A stretch of 64,000 bases of DNA, taken from assembly GCA_964370835.1 (NCBI GenBank), contig CAYJLO010000003.1:1-64000 (forward strand). Reading direction: 5' to 3'. The notes below the pieces were generated by a model. That model was not told the DNA's origin. It was given only the letters and a program-made list of their open reading frames with translations, and did not search any database. Positions 9,101 to 17,730 of this stretch are shown piece after piece (positions within the stretch are counted from its first letter, which is position 1; every line of letters starts with the position of its first letter). This DNA comes from CAYJAD01 sp964370835 (GTDB taxonomy: Bacteria; Desulfobacterota; Desulfovibrionia; Desulfovibrionales; Desulfovibrionaceae). A program made the translations under genes and the position numbers.

Positions 9101-10507
9101 ATGATTCATCACGATTGCGGTCTATTGGGCATTTCTGATCATGTGGAGGCAGCTCGTTTGACCTATTTTGGTTTATATGCACAACAGCATAGAGGCCAAG
9201 AAAGCGCCGGTATTGTCACATGGGACGGTGATAACCTGCATGAACACCGCGGCATGGGTCTTGTTCCCGATATTTTTTGCGAAGATGACTTTGCAAAACT
9301 CCAAGGAAATACAGCCATAGGGCATGTTCGCTACAGCACCACCGGCGTTTCTTTTGTGCGCAATGCACAGCCCTTTGTGGTAAATTTTAAAGGATCCCAA
9401 ATTGCTCTTGCGCACAATGGTAACCTTGTGAATACCGAAGAGCTACGCGCTGAGCTGGAAGACCATGGCGCTATTTTTCAAACCACCACCGACTCAGAAG
9501 TATTTGTACATTTGCTTGTTCGCGCCATGCGTACGCGATGTTTAGAAGATGCTCTGCGTGAAGTATGCTCCAAGGTGCGCGGTGCCTATTGCTTGCTTGT
9601 GCTTGTGGATGGCAAAATGGCCGCCGTGCGCGACCCCCATGGTTTTCACCCATTAAGCGTGGCAAAGCTTGATAAATCCTTTGTGTTTGCGTCGGAAACA
9701 TGTGCTTTTGACCTTTTGGAAGCAGATTTTATTCGTTCTGTGAAGCCAGGTGAACTTATCATTGTGGAAGGCGAAGAATTGCGTAGCGAAAGTATTTTCT
9801 CATACTTTTTGCCAAAACCCGCAACACCCAAGCAATGTATTTTTGAGCTTGTGTATTTTGCGCGCCCCGACTCCAATATTTTTGATGAAAATGTTTATCT
9901 TGCGCGTAAACGTATGGGCTGGCAATTGGCGCACGAATCCACCCCCGATGTGGACTTTGTCATGCCATTTCCGGATTCCGGCGTATATTCGGCCGTGGGC
10001 TTTGCGCAATGCGCAGAACTGCCCTATGAGCACGCCATGATTCGTAACCACTATGTGGGGCGTACCTTCATCCAACCATCGCAGCATATGCGCAACTTTG
10101 GTGTGCGTATTAAGATTAACCCCGTGCGCGAAATGATTGAAGGCAAAAGAATTTGTATTGTGGATGATTCCATTGTGCGCGGCACCACCATGACCACCAG
10201 AGTAAAAAAATTGCGTGAACTTGGTGCCAAAGAAGTGCATATTCGCATTTCTTGTCCGCCGGTGAAGTTCCCCTGTTTTTACGGCATCGACTTTGCTTCA
10301 CCTAAGGACCTTGTGGCCGCAACCCACACCATAGATGAAATTAAAGAAATGCTGGATGTGGATTCCATCCATTATTTAAGCATCGAAGGTTTGCTTCGTT
10401 CTGTAAATCATGAAGACCATTATTGCACAGCTTGTTTCACGGGACAGTATCCTGTGGAATGCCCAGCTTCCATAGAAGCTTGCAAATCTGGTTGTATGAA
10501 ACGATAA
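9101..10507 (+). CDS. purF: amidophosphoribosyltransferase (iron-sulfur type)
   Basis: First committed step of purine synthesis: PRPP plus glutamine gives phosphoribosylamine. The N-terminal Ntn glutaminase nucleophile is Cys6 (MIHHDCGLLGI), so a 5-residue propeptide must be removed. The phosphoribosyltransferase domain has the PRPP motif CIVDDSIVRGTT. Four cysteines at the places used for the 4Fe-4S cluster in Bacillus PurF are visible: QCIFELVYFARPDS, PCFYGID, and CTACFTGQYP (two). The enzyme is therefore the oxygen-sensitive cluster-containing type, which needs propeptide processing. 468 residues is normal. AGGTGA precedes ATG 9101. Confidence 0.95.
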   Translation: MIHHDCGLLGISDHVEAARLTYFGLYAQQHRGQESAGIVTWDGDNLHEHRGMGLVPDIFCEDDFAKLQGNTAIGHVRYSTTGVSFVRNAQPFVVNFKGSQIALAHNGNLVNTEELRAELEDHGAIFQTTTDSEVFVHLLVRAMRTRCLEDALREVCSKVRGAYCLLVLVDGKMAAVRDPHGFHPLSVAKLDKSFVFASETCAFDLLEADFIRSVKPGELIIVEGEELRSESIFSYFLPKPATPKQCIFELVYFARPDSNIFDENVYLARKRMGWQLAHESTPDVDFVMPFPDSGVYSAVGFAQCAELPYEHAMIRNHYVGRTFIQPSQHMRNFGVRIKINPVREMIEGKRICIVDDSIVRGTTMTTRVKKLRELGAKEVHIRISCPPVKFPCFYGIDFASPKDLVAATHTIDEIKEMLDVDSIHYLSIEGLLRSVNHEDHYCTACFTGQYPVECPASIEACKSGCMKR

Positions 10508-10522
10508 TGTATTCAATTTAGC

Positions 10523-10569
10523 AATTGTGTTGAGCTTGCGGTATTGCGATATTGCGGTTCAACACAATT
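10523..10569. repeat. inverted repeat in the purF-hisS gap
   Basis: Arms AATTGTGTTGA (10523-10533) and TCAACACAATT (10559-10569) are perfectly complementary; the loop contains three copies of ttgcg. It lacks a clean T run, so it may be a weak purF terminator or a structured hisS leader. Confidence 0.45.
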
Positions 10570-10599
10570 ATTTTGTAGAAAGGCCATAAGGAAGAAGAC

Positions 10600-11850
10600 A
10601 TGACTACACAAAGTATCAAAGGATTTGCGGATTTATTTTCTCCGCAATCTTTGCTTTTTACTCGCATGGAAAATGTTGCACGTGAAACATTTTCCCTTTT
10701 TGGTTATGAAGAGCTGCGCACACCCATCATGGAATTTACCGAGCTTTTTTGTCGCGGCATTGGCACAGAAACTGACGTGGTTCAAAAAGAGATGTACACC
10801 TTTCCCGACAGGAAAAACCGCTCTTTAACACTGCGCCCAGAAGCCACAGCAGGGGTCATGCGTGCTTATATTCAAGCTTCCATGAACTCCAAACAATCTG
10901 TGTCTAAATTGTTTTCTTATGGTCCCATGTTTCGCTATGAAAGACCACAAAAAGGTCGTATGCGCCAGTTCCACCAAATTAACTGTGAATGCCTTGGCGC
11001 AGAAGCTCCGCAAGTGGATGCAGAAGTCATCACCATGCTCATGCTTTTTTTGAAAAATATTGGCATCACTGAGTGTGAAGTACATTTGAACTCTCTTGGT
11101 TGCCCCGAGTGCCGCCCAGAATATCGCCGCATTCTCACAGAGTATTTGAAATCTCTGGACGCCACAGCTTTGTGTGAAGATTGCAGACGCCGCATGGATA
11201 CCAATCCTTTGCGCGTGCTTGATTGTAAAGTGCCCACCTGTAAAGAACATACAGAAAAAGCACCGCGCATTGATGAGCATACTTGTGATGCGTGCACCGG
11301 CCACTTCACCACTGTGCGCGAACTTTTAGACACTGCCGGTGTGGAATATGTGCGCAATCCTCGTTTGGTGCGCGGTCTTGATTATTATTGTCGTACCACC
11401 TTTGAGATTGTTTCCACAGCCGTTGGCGCGCAATCTTCCATTGCAGGCGGCGGCAGATATGACGGCCTTGTGAAGCAGCTTGGCGGCCCCGATGTTCCCG
11501 GCATTGGCTTTGCTTGCGGTATGGAGCGTCTTGCCATGCTCATGCCAGAAGTGGAGGCTCCGCGTCCGGATTTCTGTGTGGTGAGCATGGGCGATGTAGC
11601 GCAAAATGTGGGCTTTGAATTGGCCTTGTTGTTGCGCAAAAATGGCTTTTGCGGTGAACAAATTTATGGCGGCTCTTTTAAAAGTCAAATGCGTCAAGCC
11701 GGTAAATGCGGCGCACGCTTTGCCCTTATTTTAGGCGAAGATGAATGCGCCAGCGGCACCGTCACTTGCAAAGATATGGACGCAAGCCAGCAACAAACTT
11801 TAACCAAAGACACTCTTGTAGAGCACATGCGTAAGGCTGTGACTGCGTAA
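10600..11850 (+). CDS. hisS: histidyl-tRNA synthetase
   Basis: Class II synthetase charging tRNA-His. 416 residues, usual size. Motifs seen: motif 2 FRYERPQKGRMRQFHQ, the histidine-binding loop LVRGLDYYCRTTFE, and motif 3 GIGFACGMERLAML. A cysteine-rich zinc-binding-like insert (CPEC at about 169-172, CEDC, CDAC) sits between the catalytic motifs; such inserts occur in some bacterial HisRS. Lies 15 bp upstream of aspS, a common synthetase pair. The coding sequence contains a 16-bp parS-like site at 10674-10689. Confidence 0.95.
   Translation: MTTQSIKGFADLFSPQSLLFTRMENVARETFSLFGYEELRTPIMEFTELFCRGIGTETDVVQKEMYTFPDRKNRSLTLRPEATAGVMRAYIQASMNSKQSVSKLFSYGPMFRYERPQKGRMRQFHQINCECLGAEAPQVDAEVITMLMLFLKNIGITECEVHLNSLGCPECRPEYRRILTEYLKSLDATALCEDCRRRMDTNPLRVLDCKVPTCKEHTEKAPRIDEHTCDACTGHFTTVRELLDTAGVEYVRNPRLVRGLDYYCRTTFEIVSTAVGAQSSIAGGGRYDGLVKQLGGPDVPGIGFACGMERLAMLMPEVEAPRPDFCVVSMGDVAQNVGFELALLLRKNGFCGEQIYGGSFKSQMRQAGKCGARFALILGEDECASGTVTCKDMDASQQQTLTKDTLVEHMRKAVTA
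10674..10689. other. parS: parS-like site inside hisS
   Basis: TGTTGCACGTGAAACA differs from the bacterial parS consensus TGTTTCACGTGAAACA at one base. ParB-binding sites often lie inside genes close to the origin. Four other near matches occur in this window. Confidence 0.55.
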
Positions 11851-11874
11851 AAATACGAAAGGAAGATGGTAATC

Positions 11875-13722
11875 ATGAGTCAAAGTAATGAGCAAAACCT
11901 CAATGTACAAGCTGAACATCAGCAATATGTGCAGGATTTGGGTGAATGGAAACGTAGTCACACTTGCGGACAATTAACTCTTGCCAATGATGGTGAAGAA
12001 GTATGTCTCATGGGCTGGGCGCAATATCGTCGTGACCATGGCGGTCTTATCTTTGTGGATATGCGCGACCGTCAAGGTTTAACTCAAGTGGTCTTCAGCC
12101 CAGAAGTGGCTCCAGAAGCCCATGAAACGGCCAATATTTTACGTTCCGAATATGTATTTGCCATCAAGGGTAGCGTTCGTCCGCGCCCCGAAGGCATGAC
12201 CAATGCCAATATGGTCACCGGTGAAGTGGAAGTGGTGGTAAAAGAATGGAAGCTCTTAAACACCTCCAAAACTCCTGCTTTCCCCATTGAAGACCGTTGC
12301 GAAGCCGGTGAAAACTTGCGCTTACAATGGCGTTATTTGGATTTGCGCCGTCCAAAAATGGCTCAAATTTTCCAATTGCGTCACAAGGTTTCCCAGGCCG
12401 TTCGTCGCTATCTTGATGATAATGCCTTCCTTGAAATTGAAACTCCGGTTCTCACCAAGTCCACACCAGAAGGTGCTCGTGACTTCCTCGTGCCCAGCCG
12501 TGTGAACGAAGGGCAATTCTTTGCCTTGCCTCAGTCTCCACAAATTTTTAAGCAATTGCTTATGATTTCCGGCATGGATAGATATTTCCAAATTGTTCGT
12601 TGCTTCCGTGACGAAGATTTACGCGCCGACCGTCAACCAGAGTTCACACAAATAGATATTGAAATGAGCTTTGTGGACGAAGAACAAGTGATGCACATGG
12701 CTGAAGAGCTCATGGCCCATGTGTTCAAGGCCGTGAAGAGCATTGATATTCCATTGCCATTCCCGCGCATGCCTTATGACGATGCCATGGCTCGTTATGG
12801 CGTGGATAAGCCAGACACTCGTTTTGGCCTGGAGCTTGTGGATATCACGTCTTCTGTGCGTGGTTCCGGTTTCAAGCTTTTCTCCAGTGCAGAACTTGTG
12901 AAGGGCATGAAAGTGCCTGGCGGTGAAAGCCTTTCCCGTAAGGAAATTGATGAGTTCACCGAATTTGTAAAAATTTACGGCGCACAAGGTTTGGCTTGGA
13001 TTAAAGTTCGCGAAAACGAATGGCAATCACCCATTGCTAAATTCCTTTCCGATGAAGAGAAAGAAGCCATCAAAAACGCCCTTGATTTGCAAGTGGGCGA
13101 CATTGCCTTCTTCCAAGCAGGGGAGAGCTCCATGGTGAACGCTGCTCTTGGTAACCTGCGCGTGCACTTAGGCTCTTATTTAAAGCTCATTCCGGAAAAT
13201 ACCTTCAACTTCCTTTGGGTGACGGACTTCCCCTTGTATGAGCACGATGTGGAAGAAAACCGCTATGTGGCTTGTCACCACCCCTTCACCTCCCCAGCTG
13301 AAGGACACATGGAACTCATGCGTACAGACCCAGCCAAAGCCCGCGCTCGTGCCTATGACATGGTGCTTAACGGCTCTGAAGTGGGCGGTGGTTCCATTCG
13401 TATTCACTCCGGTGAAGTGCAAAAAGATATGTTCAACGCCCTTGGATTTTCACCCGAAGAAGCCGAAGAGCAGTTTGGCTTCCTCATTTCTGCCCTTGAG
13501 CATGGCGCGCCACCACATGGCGGCATAGCCTTTGGCCTTGATAGACTTGTGATGTTGCTTTGTGAAGCGCCTAGCATTCGTGATGTTATTGCCTTCCCCA
13601 AAACGCAACGTGCCACCTGCTTGCTTACTTCTGCGCCCAGCGTTGTGGCAGCAAAGCAATTGCGTGAGCTTGGTTTAAAGCTTCGCGAAAAAGTGGTAAC
13701 TGAAAATAAAACTGAAGCTTAA
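11875..13722 (+). CDS. aspS: aspartyl-tRNA synthetase (bacterial type)
   Basis: Class IIb synthetase charging tRNA-Asp. 615 residues is the bacterial length and includes the GAD insertion domain. Order: OB-fold anticodon-binding domain (residues ~20-140), catalytic domain with motif 1-2 region CFRDEDLRADRQPEFTQ, GAD insert, and motif 3 GIAFGLDRLVML. I start at ATG 11875 because AAAGGAAG ends 9 bases before it; ATG 11866 lies directly on that ribosome site. Followed at once by a strong terminator, so it ends the gyrA-aspS or hisS-aspS transcript. Confidence 0.95.
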   Translation: MSQSNEQNLNVQAEHQQYVQDLGEWKRSHTCGQLTLANDGEEVCLMGWAQYRRDHGGLIFVDMRDRQGLTQVVFSPEVAPEAHETANILRSEYVFAIKGSVRPRPEGMTNANMVTGEVEVVVKEWKLLNTSKTPAFPIEDRCEAGENLRLQWRYLDLRRPKMAQIFQLRHKVSQAVRRYLDDNAFLEIETPVLTKSTPEGARDFLVPSRVNEGQFFALPQSPQIFKQLLMISGMDRYFQIVRCFRDEDLRADRQPEFTQIDIEMSFVDEEQVMHMAEELMAHVFKAVKSIDIPLPFPRMPYDDAMARYGVDKPDTRFGLELVDITSSVRGSGFKLFSSAELVKGMKVPGGESLSRKEIDEFTEFVKIYGAQGLAWIKVRENEWQSPIAKFLSDEEKEAIKNALDLQVGDIAFFQAGESSMVNAALGNLRVHLGSYLKLIPENTFNFLWVTDFPLYEHDVEENRYVACHHPFTSPAEGHMELMRTDPAKARARAYDMVLNGSEVGGGSIRIHSGEVQKDMFNALGFSPEEAEEQFGFLISALEHGAPPHGGIAFGLDRLVMLLCEAPSIRDVIAFPKTQRATCLLTSAPSVVAAKQLRELGLKLREKVVTENKTEA

Positions 13723-13729
13723 TTTGACT

Positions 13730-13753
13730 GGGGGCTTTTTTAAGCCCCCTTTT
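13730..13753 (+). terminator. Rho-independent terminator after aspS
   Basis: GGGGGC (13730-13735) pairs with GCCCCC (13744-13749) followed by TTTT. Separates aspS from the def operon. Confidence 0.85.
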
Positions 13754-13770
13754 ACTTTTAGAGGTTATTT

Positions 13771-14286
13771 ATGGCGATTTTAGAATTGCTATCCTATCCA
13801 GATCCTAGACTTGCTGAAATATGCAAGCCCATCACCGAAATCACACCAGAATTACGTCAATTGGTGGAAGATATGAAAGAAACCATGTACGACGCACCAG
13901 GTGTGGGCCTTGCCGCGCCGCAAGTGGGGCATTTGATACGTTTGTTCATCATGGACTCTGCCGGCAAAGATGAAGAAAGCAATCTGCGCGTACTTATTAA
14001 TCCCGAGCTGGAATTGCTTGGCGACACCATCAATAGTGAACAAGAAGGGTGCTTGTCTGTGCCTTTTGGCTATCGTGCCAATGTGAAACGTCATGAAAGT
14101 GTGCGCCTTAAAGCCATAGATTTAGATGGCAATGCCATTGATGAAATTTTGCATGATTTTGATGCCATTGTGGCGCAGCATGAATTTGATCATTTGGATG
14201 GAAAACTTTTCATTGATCACATTTCGCGTTTGCGCCGTACCATGTTTGAGGGCAAAGTAAAAAAAGCTCTGAAACGCACAAGCTAG
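13771..14286 (+). CDS. def: peptide deformylase
   Basis: Metalloenzyme removing the formyl group from new proteins. All three signature motifs are present: GVGLAAPQ (about residue 46), EGCLSVP, and QHEFDHLDG with the metal-binding HExxH. 171 residues, normal. Forms a classic pair with fmt 11 bp downstream: Fmt adds the formyl group to initiator tRNA and Def takes it off the finished chain. The transcript starts after the aspS terminator, so a promoter should lie in the short 13754-13770 gap or transcription reads through. Confidence 0.96.
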   Translation: MAILELLSYPDPRLAEICKPITEITPELRQLVEDMKETMYDAPGVGLAAPQVGHLIRLFIMDSAGKDEESNLRVLINPELELLGDTINSEQEGCLSVPFGYRANVKRHESVRLKAIDLDGNAIDEILHDFDAIVAQHEFDHLDGKLFIDHISRLRRTMFEGKVKKALKRTS

Positions 14287-14297
14287 TTGGGAAAAAT

Positions 14298-15323
14298 ATG
14301 GCAGATACAAAAAAACTTTCCGTGGTATTCATGGGCACGCCTCCTTTTGCGGCTCAGATTTTGTCAAAACTTTTGGCTAGCCCCGTGTGTGATGTGAGCG
14401 CTGTGTATTGTCAGCCTGATAGGCCAGCAGGGCGTGGTAAAAAACTCATGCCTCCTGCTGTGAAGGTTTTAGCCCTTGAGCATGATATTGAGGTTTATCA
14501 GCCGCTGAATTTTAAAGATGCAGCACATGTGGAAGAGCTTCGCGCGCTGCAACCAGACGTGCTGGTGGTGGCTGCATATGGTCTTTTATTGCCGCAATCT
14601 GTGCTGGATATTCCGCGTATTGCTCCCATAAATATTCACGGCTCTCTCTTGCCTTTATATCGCGGTGCAGCCCCCATTCAACGTGCCATCATGGATGATC
14701 ATGAGGAGACGGGCATTGCCATCATGCAAATGGAAGCTGGCCTTGATAGTGGCCCTGTATATGTTTCCAAAAGCGTGCCGGTGGGTGAGCATACTTCTGA
14801 CTCCATGCATGAGCTTTTGGCTGATGTGGGCGCGGACACACTTTTGGAAGTGCTCAGCGTCATGGTCAAGGGAGAAGACGTTCCTTGCACTGTGCAAGAC
14901 CATGCGGCCTTTACCCATGCCCCCAAACTTCGTAAAGAGGATGGCATCATTGACTGGCGTCTAAGCGCACGAGAGGTGCATGCAAGAATACGTTCTGTGA
15001 CTTCTTGGCCGGCTGCTCAGGCGCGCATTTTAAGGCCCGAAAAAGATTTTTGTGATATAAAGCTTAGCCCGGGGCGCATTGGTGAACCTGTGGCAAGTGA
15101 GAGCGAAATGGGCGGTGAGAGGCAGAAAGCTCAAGCAGGGGAGCTTTGGCGTCTTGCTGATGGCTCTCTTGCCATTGCCACTAGCGATAATTGGTATGTG
15201 CTGACCCGCCTTCGTCCTCAAGGGAAGGGTGAGATGGAAGCACAAGCTTTTGCCAATGGCTATTTAGAAAAGGGTGCAGGTCCTTTGGGTATGGTGGATA
15301 TGACCATGCTAGGGCAAGGCTAA
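14298..15323 (+). CDS. fmt: methionyl-tRNA formyltransferase
   Basis: Formylates Met-tRNAi using 10-formyl-THF. N-terminal formyltransferase fold with INIHGSLLPLYRGAAPIQ (the His and SLLP catalytic motif) and an Asp in the ETGIAIMQMEAGLDSGP block; C-terminal tRNA-binding OB-like domain from about residue 205. 341 residues, slightly long because of an extra segment around residues 255-280. Co-transcribed with def and the DUF116 gene (3-bp gap). Confidence 0.95.
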   Translation: MADTKKLSVVFMGTPPFAAQILSKLLASPVCDVSAVYCQPDRPAGRGKKLMPPAVKVLALEHDIEVYQPLNFKDAAHVEELRALQPDVLVVAAYGLLLPQSVLDIPRIAPINIHGSLLPLYRGAAPIQRAIMDDHEETGIAIMQMEAGLDSGPVYVSKSVPVGEHTSDSMHELLADVGADTLLEVLSVMVKGEDVPCTVQDHAAFTHAPKLRKEDGIIDWRLSAREVHARIRSVTSWPAAQARILRPEKDFCDIKLSPGRIGEPVASESEMGGERQKAQAGELWRLADGSLAIATSDNWYVLTRLRPQGKGEMEAQAFANGYLEKGAGPLGMVDMTMLGQG

Positions 15324-15326
15324 TTC

Positions 15327-16160
15327 ATGCTTTGGAAAAAGAATCCTCACTCCCTGCCCAAAAGCCTCTATGGAGGCGTGGGTAAATGGCTTTTCATTAC
15401 TCTCATGTATGGTTCATGCTTTTTGCTGTGCTTGTTTATTTTATTGGCATGGCTCATTCCTTATGTGGGCTTTTCCGCCATTCATGGATCGCTTCCGTAT
15501 ATTTTGGGTGGGCTGAGCGCCGTGCTCATTTTGTGCATTGTGTGGATGTGCGTGACATTGGTGTACTATGTGTACACAGGCAGAAATGCGTGGGGCATTA
15601 GAAAAGTTCACGGGCTCACCGTGCGCCTTATGTTTCCGCTCATGATGCTTCTTGGGCGTGCGCTTGGCGTTCCACGTGAAACAATTCGTTTGTCCTTTGT
15701 GAAAGTGAATAACGAAATGGTGCTGGGTGAGCTTGGCAATGGCGAAAAAAAAATTCCTGCCCATAAAATTTTGGTGCTTTTGCCACATTGTATTCAAAAT
15801 GCAGATTGTCCCTATAGGGTTTCGCAAAATGTGAATCTGTGCAAATCTTGTGGTAAATGCACCATGGGTGATATTTTGCAATTGCGCGATGCTTATGGTT
15901 TCACGGTGGTCATTGCCACAGGCGGCACCATTGCTCGCAAAATTGTGGTGGAGCAAAGGCCAAAGCTGATACTTGCTGTAGCTTGTGAACGAGATTTAAC
16001 CAGCGGCATTCAAGACACCTATCCTTTGCCTGTTTTTGGCATTATAAATGAACGTCCCTTTGGCCCATGTTTTAATACCAAGGTAAATGTGACTTTGCTA
16101 GAACAGGCCATGGAAAAATTTGTCATACCAATTGGCGATAGCCCCAAGGATGAAAAATAA
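15327..16160 (+). CDS. DUF116 membrane protein with cysteine cluster
   Basis: 277 residues. Two or three N-terminal membrane helices (residues ~20-45 and 50-85) are followed by a soluble domain with LLPHCIQNADCPYR and NLCKSCGKC, a cysteine pattern typical of DUF116 proteins that suggests a metal or iron-sulfur site. Function unknown. The run def-fmt-DUF116-rsmB recurs in related anaerobes, which hints at a role tied to translation or RNA modification, but that is inference from neighbourhood only. Contains a parS-like sequence at 15668-15683. Confidence 0.85.
   Translation: MLWKKNPHSLPKSLYGGVGKWLFITLMYGSCFLLCLFILLAWLIPYVGFSAIHGSLPYILGGLSAVLILCIVWMCVTLVYYVYTGRNAWGIRKVHGLTVRLMFPLMMLLGRALGVPRETIRLSFVKVNNEMVLGELGNGEKKIPAHKILVLLPHCIQNADCPYRVSQNVNLCKSCGKCTMGDILQLRDAYGFTVVIATGGTIARKIVVEQRPKLILAVACERDLTSGIQDTYPLPVFGIINERPFGPCFNTKVNVTLLEQAMEKFVIPIGDSPKDEK
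15668..15683. other. weak parS-like site
   Basis: CGTTCCACGTGAAACA has two mismatches to TGTTTCACGTGAAACA. Listed because it belongs to a cluster of such sites around parA/parB. Confidence 0.35.
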
Positions 16161-16161
16161 C

Positions 16162-17472
16162 ATGAGTGAAGTAAAACATATCCCCGATGCCAGATCTTTG
16201 GCTGTGCAAGTGCTCATGCATGTGAGCCCAACCACTACCTTACAAGCTTCGCTAGATAAGGGCTTGCGCAACACAACTTTGCCTCATATTGATCATGCCC
16301 TGTGCACAGAGCTTGTGTATGGTACCATGCGCTATGCCATTTCTTTGGATGCGGTTTTAGACACCCTCATGAAGAAAAGAAGCGCCCTTCCAGCGCAAAT
16401 GCAAATGGTCATGCGCGTGGCTTCCTATGCCTTGTTGTATTTGGATAGAGTGCCGCACCATGCCACGGTGAACTGGGCGGTGAACCACACTAAAAGAGAG
16501 TTTGGGCAAGCTTTATCCAAAGTGTGCAATGCCACATTACGCTCGCTTATTCGTCTTGAAGCAGCTCCTTTGCAGCAAGATTTTTACAAAAAAATAGAAG
16601 ATTACTATTCCGTGCCTTCATGGCTATATAAGCTTTTTGTCACATCTCTTGGCGAAGAAAATGCCATTAAGGTTTTGCACCGTCTTTTACAGCGACCTAA
16701 AATTGCCATACGCTTAAATCCGCGCCATAAGCATTATGATGCTTTGCATGCGCATTTAAGTGAAAGGGCACAAGAGGGGCATGTGGAGCAAGTGGGGTGG
16801 AGCGGTTTTGTGTTTCATAAGGGATCTGTTCCACGTGAAATACTAGATATGTCCACCTATGAATTGCATGACACTGGTGCCTTTTCTTGGCAAGCTTCTG
16901 GGTCGCAATATGTGCTTAAAGAGTGCTTCACTAAAGTGCCAGAGCTTAAGTTTTCGCCTTTGTGGGATGCATGCGCAGGGCAGGGCGGAAAGTCCTTGGC
17001 GCTCATCGAGCAGGGGCTTGATGTTCCTTTGGTTTCTGATGTGTATATGCCGCGCTTGCATTTGCTCTGTGAAACAGCAAGAAGGCTAAAAGTGCCTTGC
17101 CCGCATGTTGTATGCGCCGATGCAAGTCAAAGCCTCGTGCCGCATTTTACGGGCAATATTTTGCTGGATGTGCCTTGTTCTGGTTTTGGCACCATGGCAA
17201 GACGCCCAGAAATGCGTCTGTGGCGCAGTCAAAATGATGTGCTTAATTTGGTGGGTTTGCAAAAGAAAATTTTGCGTACAGCTTTTAATCAAATTCAATC
17301 CGGTAATTACGTTATCTACATGACGTGCACCTTACACAATCTTGAAAACGAAAAGTTGGTGGAGAAATTTTTACAAGAAAATGAAAATGCCACCTGCGTG
17401 CACACATGGCATACGCCGCATGATCATCCTTATATGGAAGGTATGTACGCTGCGGTCATACAAAAGAAGTAA
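16162..17472 (+). CDS. rsmB: 16S rRNA m5C methyltransferase RsmB (Sun)
   Basis: Makes m5C967 in 16S rRNA. N-terminal NusB-like helical domain (residues ~10-135) then a SAM methyltransferase domain. The two cysteines of m5C enzymes are visible in LLDVPCSGFGT (motif IV) and YMTCTLHNLENE (motif VI). 436 residues from ATG 16162, chosen because it directly follows the DUF116 stop; ATG 16150 is also possible. Last gene of the plus-strand operon; followed by a strong hairpin at 17509-17550. Confidence 0.93.
   Translation: MSEVKHIPDARSLAVQVLMHVSPTTTLQASLDKGLRNTTLPHIDHALCTELVYGTMRYAISLDAVLDTLMKKRSALPAQMQMVMRVASYALLYLDRVPHHATVNWAVNHTKREFGQALSKVCNATLRSLIRLEAAPLQQDFYKKIEDYYSVPSWLYKLFVTSLGEENAIKVLHRLLQRPKIAIRLNPRHKHYDALHAHLSERAQEGHVEQVGWSGFVFHKGSVPREILDMSTYELHDTGAFSWQASGSQYVLKECFTKVPELKFSPLWDACAGQGGKSLALIEQGLDVPLVSDVYMPRLHLLCETARRLKVPCPHVVCADASQSLVPHFTGNILLDVPCSGFGTMARRPEMRLWRSQNDVLNLVGLQKKILRTAFNQIQSGNYVIYMTCTLHNLENEKLVEKFLQENENATCVHTWHTPHDHPYMEGMYAAVIQKK
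16827..16842. other. weak parS-like site
   Basis: TGTTCCACGTGAAATA inside rsmB, two mismatches to the parS consensus, about 1.2 kb after the similar site at 15668. Confidence 0.35.
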
Positions 17473-17508
17473 AAGAGTAGCACAACCTACATTGTGCAAA
17501 AAATATGC

Positions 17509-17561
17509 ATGGGGGCAAAATGTTTTTCAAAGATGACATTTTGCCCCCATTAAAGTTTTTT
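17509..17561 (+). terminator. terminator hairpin after rsmB
   Basis: A 15-bp perfect stem, 17509-17523 with 17536-17550 (atgggggcaaaatgt arm), followed by aaagtttttt. Very stable. Confidence 0.8.
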
Positions 17562-17704
17562 GGAAGGGCCTACCCAAAGGGCGCCCAGCGTTCCCGTTGG
17601 CGACTTTGCGAGCCTTACGGGAATAGAGAGTGAAACGGGTTGGGGGGAGAATCTTTTTTTCAAAAAAGGTTTCCTCCCAGTAGACTTTGTTAGCAATCTG
17701 AAAG
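17552..17704 (+). repeat. dispersed hairpin element family III, long copy
   Basis: About 150 bp beginning aaagttttttgg and ending agactttgttagca. Contains the shared block ttacgggaatagag and a long terminal hairpin (ggggagaatc... pairing with ...ggtttcctccc). Clearly related to 53167-53316 and, in shortened form, 5603-5672. Confidence 0.75.
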
Positions 17705-17729
17705 CACAGCTTGCACTGTGCTTTTTTTA
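17701..17729 (+). terminator. Rho-independent terminator between rsmB and parB
   Basis: AAAGCACAG (17701-17709) pairs with CTGTGCTTT (17716-17724), followed by TTTTTATTT on the plus strand. parB converges on it from the other side. Confidence 0.75.
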
Positions 17730-17730
17730 T

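Noticed and set aside
10433..10448. Further parS in purF (TGTTTCACGGGACAGT)
   Set aside because: The right half does not match; several mismatches, likely chance.
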